From contig CAZFLY010000034.1 of NCBI GenBank assembly GCA_964519995.1, positions 1 through 29,229 on the forward strand: a stretch of DNA of 29,229 nt, written 5' to 3'. The notes beneath the pieces are model-generated. The model worked only from the letters and a program-made list of their open reading frames with translations. It was not told the DNA's origin and did no database searches. The position numbers and the translations under genes are program-made. The stretch is from CAZFLY01 sp964519995 (GTDB lineage Bacteria > Planctomycetota > Phycisphaerae > Sedimentisphaerales > Anaerobacaceae). Below, piece after piece: positions 8,708 through 16,728 of the stretch (positions are counted from its first letter, which is position 1; each line of letters opens with the position of its first letter).

Positions 8708-9975
8708 TTAACCCGTCAACAGTCATAATTACGGTCTTTCTCGGAATTCTGACTTTTGTTGTTTCCAGGAAGTATTTCCTGCTGCCGTTTATTTTGGGAG
8801 CTTGCTTTCTGCCAGCGGATCAAAGGATAATCATCTTTGATCTGGATTTTACCGTATTGCGCATACTGGTTGTTGCAGGTATGTTACGGCTGTGGCTACG
8901 GGGAGAAATCAGGAGCATGAGTTGGAATCGATTTGACCGACTGATATTATTATGGGCAGTGGCGGGATCTGTCATATACATCGTGCAATGGCTCGATATG
9001 CGAGCGCTGGTCTACAAGTGTGGAGTGCTGTTTGACGTTATTGGTTTATACTGGCTATTTCGACAAAGTATTCGCTCATGGCATGAAATTATCTTTGTCT
9101 TTAAAGTTATGGCTCTCTGTGCCTTACTTCTGGCACCTTTTGTAGCGTTTGAATGGGCAACGGGCAACAATCCCTTCGTGGTTCTCGGTCGAGTCATAAC
9201 CTATGTCAGGGAAGGGCGTTATAGGTGTCAGGCATCGTTCCCACACTCAATCATGCTTGGTTTATTCTGGGCCACCTTGGTACCGTTATTTGTTGGTCTA
9301 GCGATGACAGAAAAAAAGAAAATGCTTTACTGGGCTGCAACCGCTGCAAGTGTCTTTATTGTTTTTGCGACCGCTTCAAGCACACCCTTGGGTACCCTGA
9401 TAGCTGTAGGTTTATTGCTGCCTTTGTTTCGGTACCGGTGCTATGGCCGGCAAATTGTCTGGGCTGTATGTTGTCTTACTGTGGCTTTGCACATAGTTAT
9501 GAAAGCTCCAATATGGCATCTGATTTCTCGAATTAACTTGGTGGGAGGTTCAACAGGATGGCATAGATATAATCTTATAAATGAGGCGATTAATCATTTC
9601 AGCGAGTGGGCAATTCTCGGGTGTCGTTCGACTCAACATTGGGGCTGGGGGTTACAGGATATCACAAATCAGTACGTTCTGGAAGGTGTCCGTGGAGGAC
9701 TTGTGACATTAGTAATATTTATTATGGTTCTTTTTTTGGCTGTCAAGCAAACAATTGCTTTTTCCCTTTTTCCGGTTCCCAAAACCGAACAACGGCTTGC
9801 CTGGGGAATTTGTGTTGCAATAGTGGGGCACAGTATTTCATTTATCGGCGTTTCTTACTTTGGCCAGATTATGATGCTGCTTTTTTTAACATTTGCTTTC
9901 GTCGGTTTTATTTATGATGTTTCTTTGAGGTCTAATATAGAAGTAGTGCCTGATTTGGTTCCCTTAATTGGATAA
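8704..9975 (+). CDS. O-antigen ligase/Wzy polymerase-like membrane protein
   Basis: This is a polytopic inner-membrane protein of 423 residues with about ten hydrophobic segments starting at TVIITVFLGILTFVV. It most resembles the O-antigen ligase/polymerase (Wzy/WaaL) class: a periplasmic region around residues 160-185 (YVREGRYRCQASFPHS), then GGSTGWHRYNLINEA and GWGLQDITNQYVLEGVRGG, which recall the conserved loop found in exosortase-associated polymerases. It would link repeat units or transfer the glycan at the periplasmic face. It overlaps the upstream GT2 gene by 4 nt. The choice between polymerase and ligase cannot be made from sequence. No flippase accompanies it in this window. Confidence 0.8.
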   Translation: MINPSTVIITVFLGILTFVVSRKYFLLPFILGACFLPADQRIIIFDLDFTVLRILVVAGMLRLWLRGEIRSMSWNRFDRLILLWAVAGSVIYIVQWLDMRALVYKCGVLFDVIGLYWLFRQSIRSWHEIIFVFKVMALCALLLAPFVAFEWATGNNPFVVLGRVITYVREGRYRCQASFPHSIMLGLFWATLVPLFVGLAMTEKKKMLYWAATAASVFIVFATASSTPLGTLIAVGLLLPLFRYRCYGRQIVWAVCCLTVALHIVMKAPIWHLISRINLVGGSTGWHRYNLINEAINHFSEWAILGCRSTQHWGWGLQDITNQYVLEGVRGGLVTLVIFIMVLFLAVKQTIAFSLFPVPKTEQRLAWGICVAIVGHSISFIGVSYFGQIMMLLFLTFAFVGFIYDVSLRSNIEVVPDLVPLIG

Positions 9976-9978
9976 CGA

Positions 9979-10923
9979 ATGGACATATCCATCATTATTG
10001 TCAATTGGAATACGGAAAAGATACTTCGAGATTGCCTTGAGTCGGTATACGTCGGGACTAAGCAGATCAACTTCGAGGTTATCGTCGTAGACAACGGTTC
10101 AACTGATGGATCAGTGAAAATGGTTGAAGAAAACTTCAAGGATATAATGTTGATTAAGAATAAAAGGAATGTTGGTTTTGCAGCAGCGAACAACCAGGGA
10201 ATGGCTATTGCCAAAGGTCGCTATGTTCTGCTTCTTAATAGTGATACAATAGTCCTTAATAACGCAATCGCCAAAACGGTTAAATTCGCTGATACTCATC
10301 CAGAGGCGGCAGTCGTCGCTTGCAGAGTACTAAATCCGGATCGTACTGTACAAAAGACCTGCTTTATGTTTCCATCATTGCTGAATATGCTTTTGTCGAG
10401 TACGTATTTATATAAGCTTTTTCCCTGGAACAAGTTCTTTGGACGGGAGCGTATGACTTGGTGGGATAGAGACGATATACGTGAGATTGATGTGGCCACC
10501 GGTTGCTTTATGTTAGTGAGACGCGAGGCTATTAAGCATGTTGGTATTATGGATGAGCGGTTCTTTATGTATGGAGAGGAAACAGATTGGTGCTATCGCT
10601 TCAAAAAGGCAGGATGGAAAGTTCTCTTTACGTCAGTAAGTGAAATTATTCACTTAGGGGGGCAGAGTGCCTCGAAGAATCCTACCGCTATGAACGTCCA
10701 GGTACGGTTGAGTATATTGAAATTTATACACAAACACTATGGTAGTTTGAGATATAGTATTGCATGCTTTTTGGTTGTGTTGTTTTTCTTAGTTCGCATA
10801 CCTGTGTGGTTCATTATATGGCTTTTAATTACCAAAAGGAGAGATGTATCAGCTTTGAAACTTCGAGCTTATACCTCTGGTGTTGGTAAAATTCTACTAT
10901 CACAGGTCTGTAGCTACTCGTGA
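9979..10923 (+). CDS. GT2-family glycosyltransferase, rhamnosyltransferase-like
   Basis: This GT-A protein of 314 residues begins DISIIIVNWNTEKILRDCLE and has VIVVDNGSTDGSVKMV, NVGFAAANNQGM and LLLNSDTIV. That signature set is common in the branch that includes rhamnosyl- and galactofuranosyl-transferases. EIDVATGCFMLVRREA and DERFFMYGEETDWCYRFKKAGW complete the acceptor-site region. One or two hydrophobic segments near residues 250-280 (IACFLVVLFFLVRIPVWFII) anchor the C-terminus. ATG lies 3 nt after the upstream stop with no Shine-Dalgarno, implying coupling. A 56-nt gap follows. The rhamnose assignment is only a family tendency. Confidence 0.85.
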   Translation: MDISIIIVNWNTEKILRDCLESVYVGTKQINFEVIVVDNGSTDGSVKMVEENFKDIMLIKNKRNVGFAAANNQGMAIAKGRYVLLLNSDTIVLNNAIAKTVKFADTHPEAAVVACRVLNPDRTVQKTCFMFPSLLNMLLSSTYLYKLFPWNKFFGRERMTWWDRDDIREIDVATGCFMLVRREAIKHVGIMDERFFMYGEETDWCYRFKKAGWKVLFTSVSEIIHLGGQSASKNPTAMNVQVRLSILKFIHKHYGSLRYSIACFLVVLFFLVRIPVWFIIWLLITKRRDVSALKLRAYTSGVGKILLSQVCSYS

Positions 10924-10979
10924 TTGATAAGAAGCATATGTGCAGGTAAATTGTCTGATCGCATTTTATAGAAGTTGTT

Positions 10980-11948
10980 ATGTGTGTTGAAGATCACCTC
11001 GGCCCCGAAGCGATGCATAAAGGAAAACCGTTTCCTAACAATATTAATTACATTGTTGTTACGCCAGCTTATAATGAAGAGAAATATATAAGTGAAACAA
11101 TTACCAGCATGCTTTTGCAAAAAGCCGCACCAAATGTATGGGTCATTGTTGATGACGGTTCTTCCGATGGAACATGGCCAATTGTAAGTGCAATAGCAGA
11201 GGCTTATCCGTGGATTGTAGCACATAGGCGTACTAAATGTCGACATCAACCTGAAGATGGATTATTAAATGCCTCTGAAGCTAAAGCATTCCTTGAAGGT
11301 TATCGGATGGCTTTAGCTACTTGCCCCAGTCCTGACTTTGTGGTCAAACTTGACGGAGATGTGACGTTCGACTCCAATTATTTTTTGGATCTATTTGAAG
11401 GGTTAGCAAGTGATCCAAAACTTGGTATTGTTGGGGGGACTGTCTACGAATATAAAGGTGCTGATCTTATTCGTGAGAAGGTAAGTAGTGCTCATGTTCG
11501 TGGCGCGACCAAAGTCTATCGTTGGAGTTGCTATCAAGACATCGGCGGTGTACTACCTGTCTTTGGATGGGATGTAATCGACGAAATCCTTGCAATCGTT
11601 AATGGATGGAACGTAAAAAGTTTTGACTATGTGCATCTTACTCATCTTCGGCGGACTGCATCGAGAGACGGCCGGTTTTATGGTTGGGCAAGAAATGGTT
11701 ATATGGCCTATTATATTGGCATGTCACCATTAAGATTAGTTCTTCGGGCATTTTTCAGATTGGTGATGACGGGGGATATTATCCAGTCGTTTGGGCTTGT
11801 GTATGGTTACTTATACAATTTTTTCAGGCGAGCTCAACGACTTCCCGACCCATCGCTTCGCAAGTTAATCAGAAAACATCAATGGACCACGGCTTGGGCA
11901 TCTTTATACCGTTGGGCATCAAAAGCTGAAACTGAAAGGCTTTACTAA
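10980..11948 (+). CDS. GT2-family glycosyltransferase
   Basis: This is a GT-A glycosyltransferase of 322 residues. After about 22 polar residues it shows NYIVVTPAYNEEKYISETI, VIVDDGSSDGTWPIV, and VVKLDGDVTFDSNYF with DGD as metal site. The middle (VFGWDVIDEILAIVNGW, LTHLRRTASRDGRFYGWARNG) matches a family often found beside exosortases. A hydrophobic stretch near residues 245-275 may dip into the membrane. The stop codon is directly followed by the ATG of the next gene with no spacer. Sugar specificity is unknown. Confidence 0.85.
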   Translation: MCVEDHLGPEAMHKGKPFPNNINYIVVTPAYNEEKYISETITSMLLQKAAPNVWVIVDDGSSDGTWPIVSAIAEAYPWIVAHRRTKCRHQPEDGLLNASEAKAFLEGYRMALATCPSPDFVVKLDGDVTFDSNYFLDLFEGLASDPKLGIVGGTVYEYKGADLIREKVSSAHVRGATKVYRWSCYQDIGGVLPVFGWDVIDEILAIVNGWNVKSFDYVHLTHLRRTASRDGRFYGWARNGYMAYYIGMSPLRLVLRAFFRLVMTGDIIQSFGLVYGYLYNFFRRAQRLPDPSLRKLIRKHQWTTAWASLYRWASKAETERLY

Positions 11949-13058
11949 ATGGAGCTCGGTAGAAAGCTGCGCGTAGCAATAATCGGTTGTGGAACTGTAG
12001 CTTTGGATCATTTAGGAGCTGTAAAATCCAAATGCGGGCGTGTGGAAGTACATCTTTGTGATAAAAATCCCAAAGCCATAAAAAGATGTCAGGCACTGGT
12101 TGACGATAACGTCCAGACTTATTTGGATTCATACAAGTTAATTTCTGAGCAACAATTTGATGTTGTTCACGTTTTAACACCCCCAGATTCCCACTATGAT
12201 ATAGCTAAGCATGCGATTCAGAATCACGCTAATGTTTTGGTAGAAAAGCCAATGGCATTAACTCTCAGGGAAACTGAGGATTTGTATTTTGTATCTGAGA
12301 GAAGGGGTAGAATGATTTGTGTTGACCATAGTCTATTATATATGGATTGTTTCAGAGAGGCAATGGAAGTACTTAATAAAGGTGTTTTAGGAAAAATTAT
12401 AGCTGTTCACTGTTTTTTCGGTCATTCTGAACGAAAAAAAACGATTCCATACGGTGGCGTCAGTCACTGGTCGTATAATTTGCCAGCCGGACCTTTGATG
12501 AATATCATCTCGCATCCTGCTAGTGTGGTTGTGGAGTTATTGGGTATGCCGGATTCCATAAATGTTATTGCAGACGCCAGAAATATGATGCCTTATGGTT
12601 TTTCAGACCTCTTGGATGTTTCAATTCGCACCGAGAAAGGTTATGGTTCGTTTACTATCAGTATGGCTCATGGAAGTTCTTCTCGCTATGCAAATATCGA
12701 ATGTGAAAAGGGTGGCATCTTTGTGGACTTTGCGCGTCAATTGTTAATTGTTCGATTTCACAAAGGCCGTTTGGGATTTATTTCTAAAGCTTTCAGTGGA
12801 ATTTCTCAAGGTGTTTCATTTATTAAAGGAACACTTAGTGTTGTTTATAAGGTTGCTTCAAAGAAAATGAAAAGAAACCCGGGTACAAGGAATCTTGTTG
12901 AACAGTTTTACAAAGCCGTTCGCAATGGTTTACCTGCACCGGTAAGCAGAGATAACGCTATTGGTGTAGCTACTATTTATGAAAAAGTGCTTGTAGCTCG
13001 TGATCAGAAATCTAAATCCAAAGATTTGTGTCACAAAATTAGCACAATTGATAAATAA
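11949..13058 (+). CDS. Gfo/Idh/MocA-family oxidoreductase
   Basis: This is an NAD(P)-dependent oxidoreductase of 369 residues that probably modifies a nucleotide sugar or a sugar of the repeat unit. The N-terminal Rossmann domain has VAIIGCGTVALDHLGAV, VVHVLTPPDSHYDIA and the EKPMALT signature with the catalytic lysine at about position 98. The C-terminal alpha/beta domain runs from about residue 120; its tail from about residue 275 is basic. It begins immediately after the upstream stop (TAA-ATG). Paired with the SDR gene downstream it could form a two-step sugar-modifying unit, but the substrate is not visible. Confidence 0.85.
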   Translation: MELGRKLRVAIIGCGTVALDHLGAVKSKCGRVEVHLCDKNPKAIKRCQALVDDNVQTYLDSYKLISEQQFDVVHVLTPPDSHYDIAKHAIQNHANVLVEKPMALTLRETEDLYFVSERRGRMICVDHSLLYMDCFREAMEVLNKGVLGKIIAVHCFFGHSERKKTIPYGGVSHWSYNLPAGPLMNIISHPASVVVELLGMPDSINVIADARNMMPYGFSDLLDVSIRTEKGYGSFTISMAHGSSSRYANIECEKGGIFVDFARQLLIVRFHKGRLGFISKAFSGISQGVSFIKGTLSVVYKVASKKMKRNPGTRNLVEQFYKAVRNGLPAPVSRDNAIGVATIYEKVLVARDQKSKSKDLCHKISTIDK

Positions 13059-13100
13059 TACAGAGTCGCTGAGTTATCTAAATTGCACATTTGGTGAATC

Positions 13101-14090
13101 ATGAAGGTATTATTAACTGGATATTCAGGCACACTAGGAACTGCTGTTGCTAAATCGTTACTTGAAAATGGGCATCAATTGCGTGTCTTATTTCATGGTG
13201 CCGCGATTAAACCTCAAGAACTTGATCCGGGTGTAGAAATTTTCTGGGGTAGTTTGTCACAGACAAGTATATTTAATCAACTTACTAGTAAAATCGACGT
13301 AGTCGTTCATTGTGCATGGGATGGACGTGGTGCATTCGATGCGAAATTTGAAAATGTTAATCTATATGGAACTACGAAGCTTATAGAAGCTGCTAACAGC
13401 AACAATGTTAAGGCCTTTATACATATATCCAGCGTGGCTGTTTATGGGCTAAATCGCTCATTATGGAATAAGCTTGTAGATGAAGAGTACCCATTTGTTA
13501 CTGAAGAGCGGTCAATGAATTCCTATCCTTGGGTGAAAGTACTAATTGAGAAGGAATGTGAACGCCTAAAAGATAACATAAGGATGAATCTTGTGATAAT
13601 AAGACCGGGATTGTTGTTTAGCGATACTAAAGCACCTGCAAAAAAGGTTATTAGTTTAAGAGGGGGAAAATATGGGTTGCTTGTAGGGAATGCAAAAAAT
13701 CATTTGCCGTATATTCACGTAAATGATGTAGCTGAGATGATCCTAATTCTCCTTAATACGGCGCCAAAATACGCCGTTTATAACTGCGTGCCTACAATAC
13801 ACCTGTCGGCGAGATACTTTCTGAAAAGGTGGGCTGAAAGATATGACAAGTCTGTCAGGATTTTAAGAATTCCACCGTGTGTATTACGTATGATGAATAA
13901 AGCAGTGCGAATACTTAAAAAAGCTTTGGGTCAACAGGTCGGAATGAGCAGTATTGATTACCAGATATTTACCGGCATTCGTAATATTAAATATGATGCA
14001 GCCAAGGCTGTTCAGCAGCTTAACTGGCAAGATGTTCACACCACAAGTTTATCAATTCAAGGCAGTGATAAGTACGATTCCATCGTTTGA
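13101..14090 (+). CDS. Extended-SDR NAD-dependent epimerase/dehydratase
   Basis: This is an extended short-chain dehydrogenase of 329 residues. It has the nucleotide-binding GYSGTLGTAVAKSLL (GXXGXXG) at the N-terminus, VVHCAW before the NAD-contacting strand, the serine segment FIHISSVAVYG, YPWVK supplying the YXXXK catalytic pair, and VIIRPGLLF. PYIHVNDVAEMI is also typical of the family. It likely epimerises, dehydrates or reduces an activated sugar for the exopolysaccharide. It follows the Gfo/Idh gene by 42 nt. The last 20 residues lack the usual (Glu/Trp-rich) ending, so a small 3' change is possible. A 117-nt gap with no gene follows. Confidence 0.85.
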   Translation: MKVLLTGYSGTLGTAVAKSLLENGHQLRVLFHGAAIKPQELDPGVEIFWGSLSQTSIFNQLTSKIDVVVHCAWDGRGAFDAKFENVNLYGTTKLIEAANSNNVKAFIHISSVAVYGLNRSLWNKLVDEEYPFVTEERSMNSYPWVKVLIEKECERLKDNIRMNLVIIRPGLLFSDTKAPAKKVISLRGGKYGLLVGNAKNHLPYIHVNDVAEMILILLNTAPKYAVYNCVPTIHLSARYFLKRWAERYDKSVRILRIPPCVLRMMNKAVRILKKALGQQVGMSSIDYQIFTGIRNIKYDAAKAVQQLNWQDVHTTSLSIQGSDKYDSIV

Positions 14091-14207
14091 GATTCTACCA
14101 TATCTAACTCAACTTGTTACGGATGGAGCCAGCGTATTTGAAAATAGAGGATAACACTATTATTAGCTTAACCACATTTAAGATTCTTCAAATTCTCTAA
14201 ATACCAA

Positions 14208-14669
14208 ATGGAAAAACGGTTGAAGATTTGTTTAGCAGCATCGGCCGGCGGGCATTTCAGTCAACTTCTAAAACTCTCGGAATGTTGGAATGAGCACGAG
14301 ACAATTTGCATTACTACAACCGAAGTTGTTAGAGAAAAACTTAGAGAATTTGGTCGTGTTTGCATAGTTGGAGAATGCAACCGTGAGCATCCTATCAAAG
14401 TGGTTCGTGTTTTAATAAGATGTATTCATGTAATTTTGAATAATAAACCTCATATTGTTATAAGCACTGGTGCTGCAGTTGGTTGTATCGCATGTCTCCT
14501 GGGCAAATTGTTTGGAGCCAAGGTGGTTTGGATTGACAGTATTACAAACATAGAGCGTGTATCATTATCTGGCAGAATCGTCCTAAATATCACCGATCTT
14601 TTCCTTGTGCAATGGCCTGAGCTCGCCGAGCGATATAGAAAGGTTGAGTTTGTCGGTGCCGTGATATGA
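14208..14669 (+). CDS. Alg14-like (PssD-like) glycosyltransferase subunit
   Basis: This small GT-B half-protein of 153 residues corresponds to the acceptor-binding/membrane-recruiting subunit of split GT28-like transferases (eukaryotic Alg14, bacterial PssD, CpsF). It shows KICLAASAGGHFSQLLKL with the glycine loop, HIVISTGAAVGCIACLL, and WIDSITNIERVSLSGRI, all hallmarks of the family. The family is usually tethered by hydrophobic segments; here the most hydrophobic stretch lies around residues 85-105. It overlaps the next gene by 4 nt (ATGA), as expected for two chains of one enzyme. Confidence 0.88.
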   Translation: MEKRLKICLAASAGGHFSQLLKLSECWNEHETICITTTEVVREKLREFGRVCIVGECNREHPIKVVRVLIRCIHVILNNKPHIVISTGAAVGCIACLLGKLFGAKVVWIDSITNIERVSLSGRIVLNITDLFLVQWPELAERYRKVEFVGAVI

Positions 14670-15154
14670 TTTTCCTAACGGTAGGTACGCAATTTCCCTT
14701 TGATCGGCTGACGAAGTCCATTGATGAGATTGTCAGTGGCAGTGTGGTGCAAGAGGATATTTTTGGGCAGATAGGTGACAGCTTATATCAGCCCCGCAAC
14801 TTTCGAGCAGTTGCATTTATGGACAAAAGCGAATATGACAGGCATATGCGTGAGGCCTCTTGTGTGATTGGTCACGCTGGAATAGGCACAATCACAACGG
14901 CCCTTGAGTATAGAAGGCCGCTCTTAGTGATGCCGAGATTGAAAAGGCATGGTGAAGTGGTCAACGATCACCAAGTTGTTTTGGCAAAAAAATTTGAGCA
15001 GCTTAGCCACATACTGGTAGCGTACGACGAGCAAGAGCTACCTCGCAAGATAAAAGAGCTGAAGTCATTCAAGCCTTGCGAGCGTCACGTACATCGAGCA
15101 GAAGTGGCAGAAAGGATCAAACGGTTCTTACAGGAATTAGACAAAAAGGCCTAA
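14666..15154 (+). CDS. Alg13-like (PssE-like) GT28 C-terminal subunit
   Basis: This is the donor-binding partner of the preceding protein, 162 residues. It shows MIFLTVGTQFPFDRL at the N-terminus, FMDKSEYDRHMREASCVIGHAGIGTI with the GHAG loop that contacts the UDP-sugar, and PLLVMPRLKRHGEVVNDHQ, all typical of GT28 C-terminal domains and PssE/Alg13. Together the pair should transfer a sugar from a UDP donor to the lipid-linked glycan at the cytoplasmic face. It is the last intact gene of the glycan half; decayed transposon sequence begins right after its stop. Confidence 0.88.
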   Translation: MIFLTVGTQFPFDRLTKSIDEIVSGSVVQEDIFGQIGDSLYQPRNFRAVAFMDKSEYDRHMREASCVIGHAGIGTITTALEYRRPLLVMPRLKRHGEVVNDHQVVLAKKFEQLSHILVAYDEQELPRKIKELKSFKPCERHVHRAEVAERIKRFLQELDKKA

Positions 15155-15315
15155 GCAGCTTGCAATAAATTATGCAGCATTAACCTATACTGTTTCCTTT
15201 TCTTTTTATTATGGCTGCCAACCGCTTTGGTCTTATGAATAGCGCAATTATCAAGGAAAAGGTAAACGTGTTCGTAATCAACATAGACACTATCGACCAG
15301 CCATTTGATAAATTC

Positions 15316-15443
15316 TAATTTCGCGAGAGTTCCCCGCCTGTGAAGGCGGGGGTGAGAGCCATTTCCAGCAATGCAATTGCTGGACAGGCAAAGCCTGAAA
15401 TAGTAAGTGCCACGTCTGTAAAGACGTGGGAATCTACAAACTC
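15316..15443. mobile_element. Compact four-hairpin cassette inside the transposase (IS200/IS605-type PATE-like)
   Basis: The transposase reading frame is interrupted between the residues SVEF and IKWLVD by about 122 bp bounded by near-identical hexamers (AAATTC at 15310-15315, AAACTC at 15438-15443). The insert holds four perfect stem-loops: 15332-15351 (7-bp stem, 6-nt loop), 15364-15384 (9-bp stem, 3-nt loop), 15385-15397 (5-bp stem) and 15410-15429 (7-bp stem, 6-nt loop). The first and last are alike: on the minus strand both have a 7-bp stem and a TTCACA or TTTACA loop in the same orientation. Paired subterminal hairpins of this kind are the ends recognised by Y1 transposases of the IS200/IS605 family. 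There is no room for a protein, so it would depend on a transposase elsewhere. Confidence 0.6.
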
Positions 15444-15652
15444 AACACTTCGTTTCTTCTCGGTCGCCATAACTGATAGCCCTTCAGTAGTCCAATCAAG
15501 TGCACCAAACGTACAGACGCGTCGGTTTTGACCTGCGGAAGGAACCTTCACCTGTTCGCCACGCAGCATCCACATACGCGTCAATTGAGGATTCAGATGG
15601 AATTCAGCTTCGTCGAGAAACGCGAAAGCACAACGGCCGGCGATGGCCTTGA

Positions 15653-15659
15653 CTTTTTT
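15653..15659 (-). promoter_or_regulatory. A_AAA_AAG slippery heptamer (possible -1 frameshift site)
   Basis: On the minus strand the transposase frame reads CAA AAA AAG. A one-base backward slip yields KKVKAIAGRC, which leads directly into the first DDE motif. IS630-family elements are known to use such sites. Because the element is already dead from another lesion, the site is probably only a relic. Confidence 0.5.
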
Positions 15660-16204
15660 TGAGCACGGCGTTTTGCCCGCTTGGCACGGGCAACATCGGC
15701 TGGATCTTGCTTGTGCTTCAAAGAAAGCTTGGGACGCTTGTAGCGAAAATCGAGGCGATGAATGAGATTGTAGATGGTTCGCAAGCAAACTTCTTGGTGG
15801 GTTACCTGAGATGGCCACGTAAAAGATGAGCGCTCCAAACTGTGGCATTGTAGCCCAGCTGACGAGGAGATTGTAACAATGCTTGTTTGGCTGCTGTCTC
15901 GAACTCCTCGTCTGCTTTGCGTGGTTGGCCCGGACTTTTTCTCGGCTTCAAAGAATCCAGACCCTGCTTGTTGAAGGCATTGAGCCAACGCTGAACGGTT
16001 GTAGAATGTATGCCCACAATCGCAGCGATTTGGCTGGGTCTCTTGCCTTCATCTGATAGCCGAATCGCCAGAGCTTTTCGTGTTTGCTTGCCGTCGTTGG
16101 AGTGTGCTGCAAGTTTTGCCAGGAAGTGGCGTTCGTGCAGCTTTAATTTCCGAACTAACAACGGCTCTTGCATAATATATCCTTCCAAAATTAACTTCTT
16201 TCAG

Positions 16205-16628
16205 AAGGAATATCAGCATATCTTTATTCATTGCTGCAACTTTTTCTGCAAAGTACTTAGGTATCCGGAAGTAGCATTTCTGCACGTAACGGTTCCAGTT
16301 TGCTCGACGCCAAGGACGGCAGAAAGAGTACTGAAAGAGTCAGTTAGATTTCTCATAGGTAAGCCCGGAGTTTTAGATGATAATCTGAAGCGCCAGCGGT
16401 ATAATAGTTTATTAAATCAAAGATACGCTGAAGCAGAGAAGGTTTTTGAACTTGCTTTCGCGGAGTCAATAAGTCTAGATGGATTAAGGTGTTATGGAAC
16501 GAAGGGTCGGGAAAGAGTCTATATAATGTTCCCCGGATACGCCCACGATGGCGGGCATCTGAATCCAATTGGCAGAGGAAAAAGCGGAGCAGTTGCTCGC
16601 AACTCTCGCTAAAATGGCGAACGAATAG
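16205..16628 (+). pseudogene. 3' remnant of an SGNH/GDSL hydrolase gene
   Basis: The + strand between the IS630 remnant and the exosortase gene reads RYPEVAFLHVTVPVCSTP, LKESVRFLIGKPGVLDDN, KRQRYNSLLNQRYAEAEKVF, and FPGYAHDGGHLNPIG. This matches the C-terminal half of SGNH/GDSL hydrolases of exopolysaccharide loci, with DGGH supplying the catalytic Asp and His. The frame then shifts; dropping one A near 16574 restores GEEKAEQLLATLAKMANE and a stop at 16626-16628. The N-terminal half with the catalytic Ser is absent, so the gene was probably destroyed by the IS insertion and a deletion. Such enzymes add or remove acyl groups on glycans. The left boundary is approximate. Confidence 0.65.
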
Positions 16629-16728
16629 AAGTAGCTCAATGCCCCATGATCATGCGATAGGGCCGGAGGTTGCGTTTTTAGATGTTATATAGTCTGCTGC
16701 ATGTTTGAGCACGTGTTGGTCTTATACA

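Larger units (their letters stand above)
15220..16173 (-). pseudogene. Broken IS630-family transposase remnant
   Basis: Three minus-strand frames together encode an IS630-type transposase. The N-terminal frame from ATG at 16173 (GGAAGGA just upstream) holds helix-turn-helix elements (RPSQIAAIVGIHSTTVQRWL; SPGQPRK). The second holds VCLRTIYNLIHRLDFRYKRPK. The third holds the first catalytic Asp (FAFLDEAEFHLNPQLTRMW). Past the inserted cassette, the second Asp segment (YLFLDNCAIHKTKAV) follows. The first frame break near 15820 is repaired by one extra C, so it is a lesion. The second lies at A_AAA_AAG (15653-15659), a canonical -1 slippery heptamer, and may be programmed. The last catalytic Glu region is missing, so the element cannot move by itself. 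The outer boundaries were not resolved. Confidence 0.85.

Noticed and set aside
13954..14154. Open frame overlapping the end of the SDR gene
   Set aside because: It shows no family features and lies mostly within the SDR coding region. A frameshifted SDR end is possible, but the alternative tail is not recognisable.
14091..14207. Gap between the SDR and Alg14-like genes
   Set aside because: I searched it for a hairpin, promoter or small gene and saw nothing I could support.
16629..16728. Possible promoter for the exosortase gene (TATACA at 16723)
   Set aside because: No -35 element at proper spacing was found, and the hexamer abuts one of the possible start codons.
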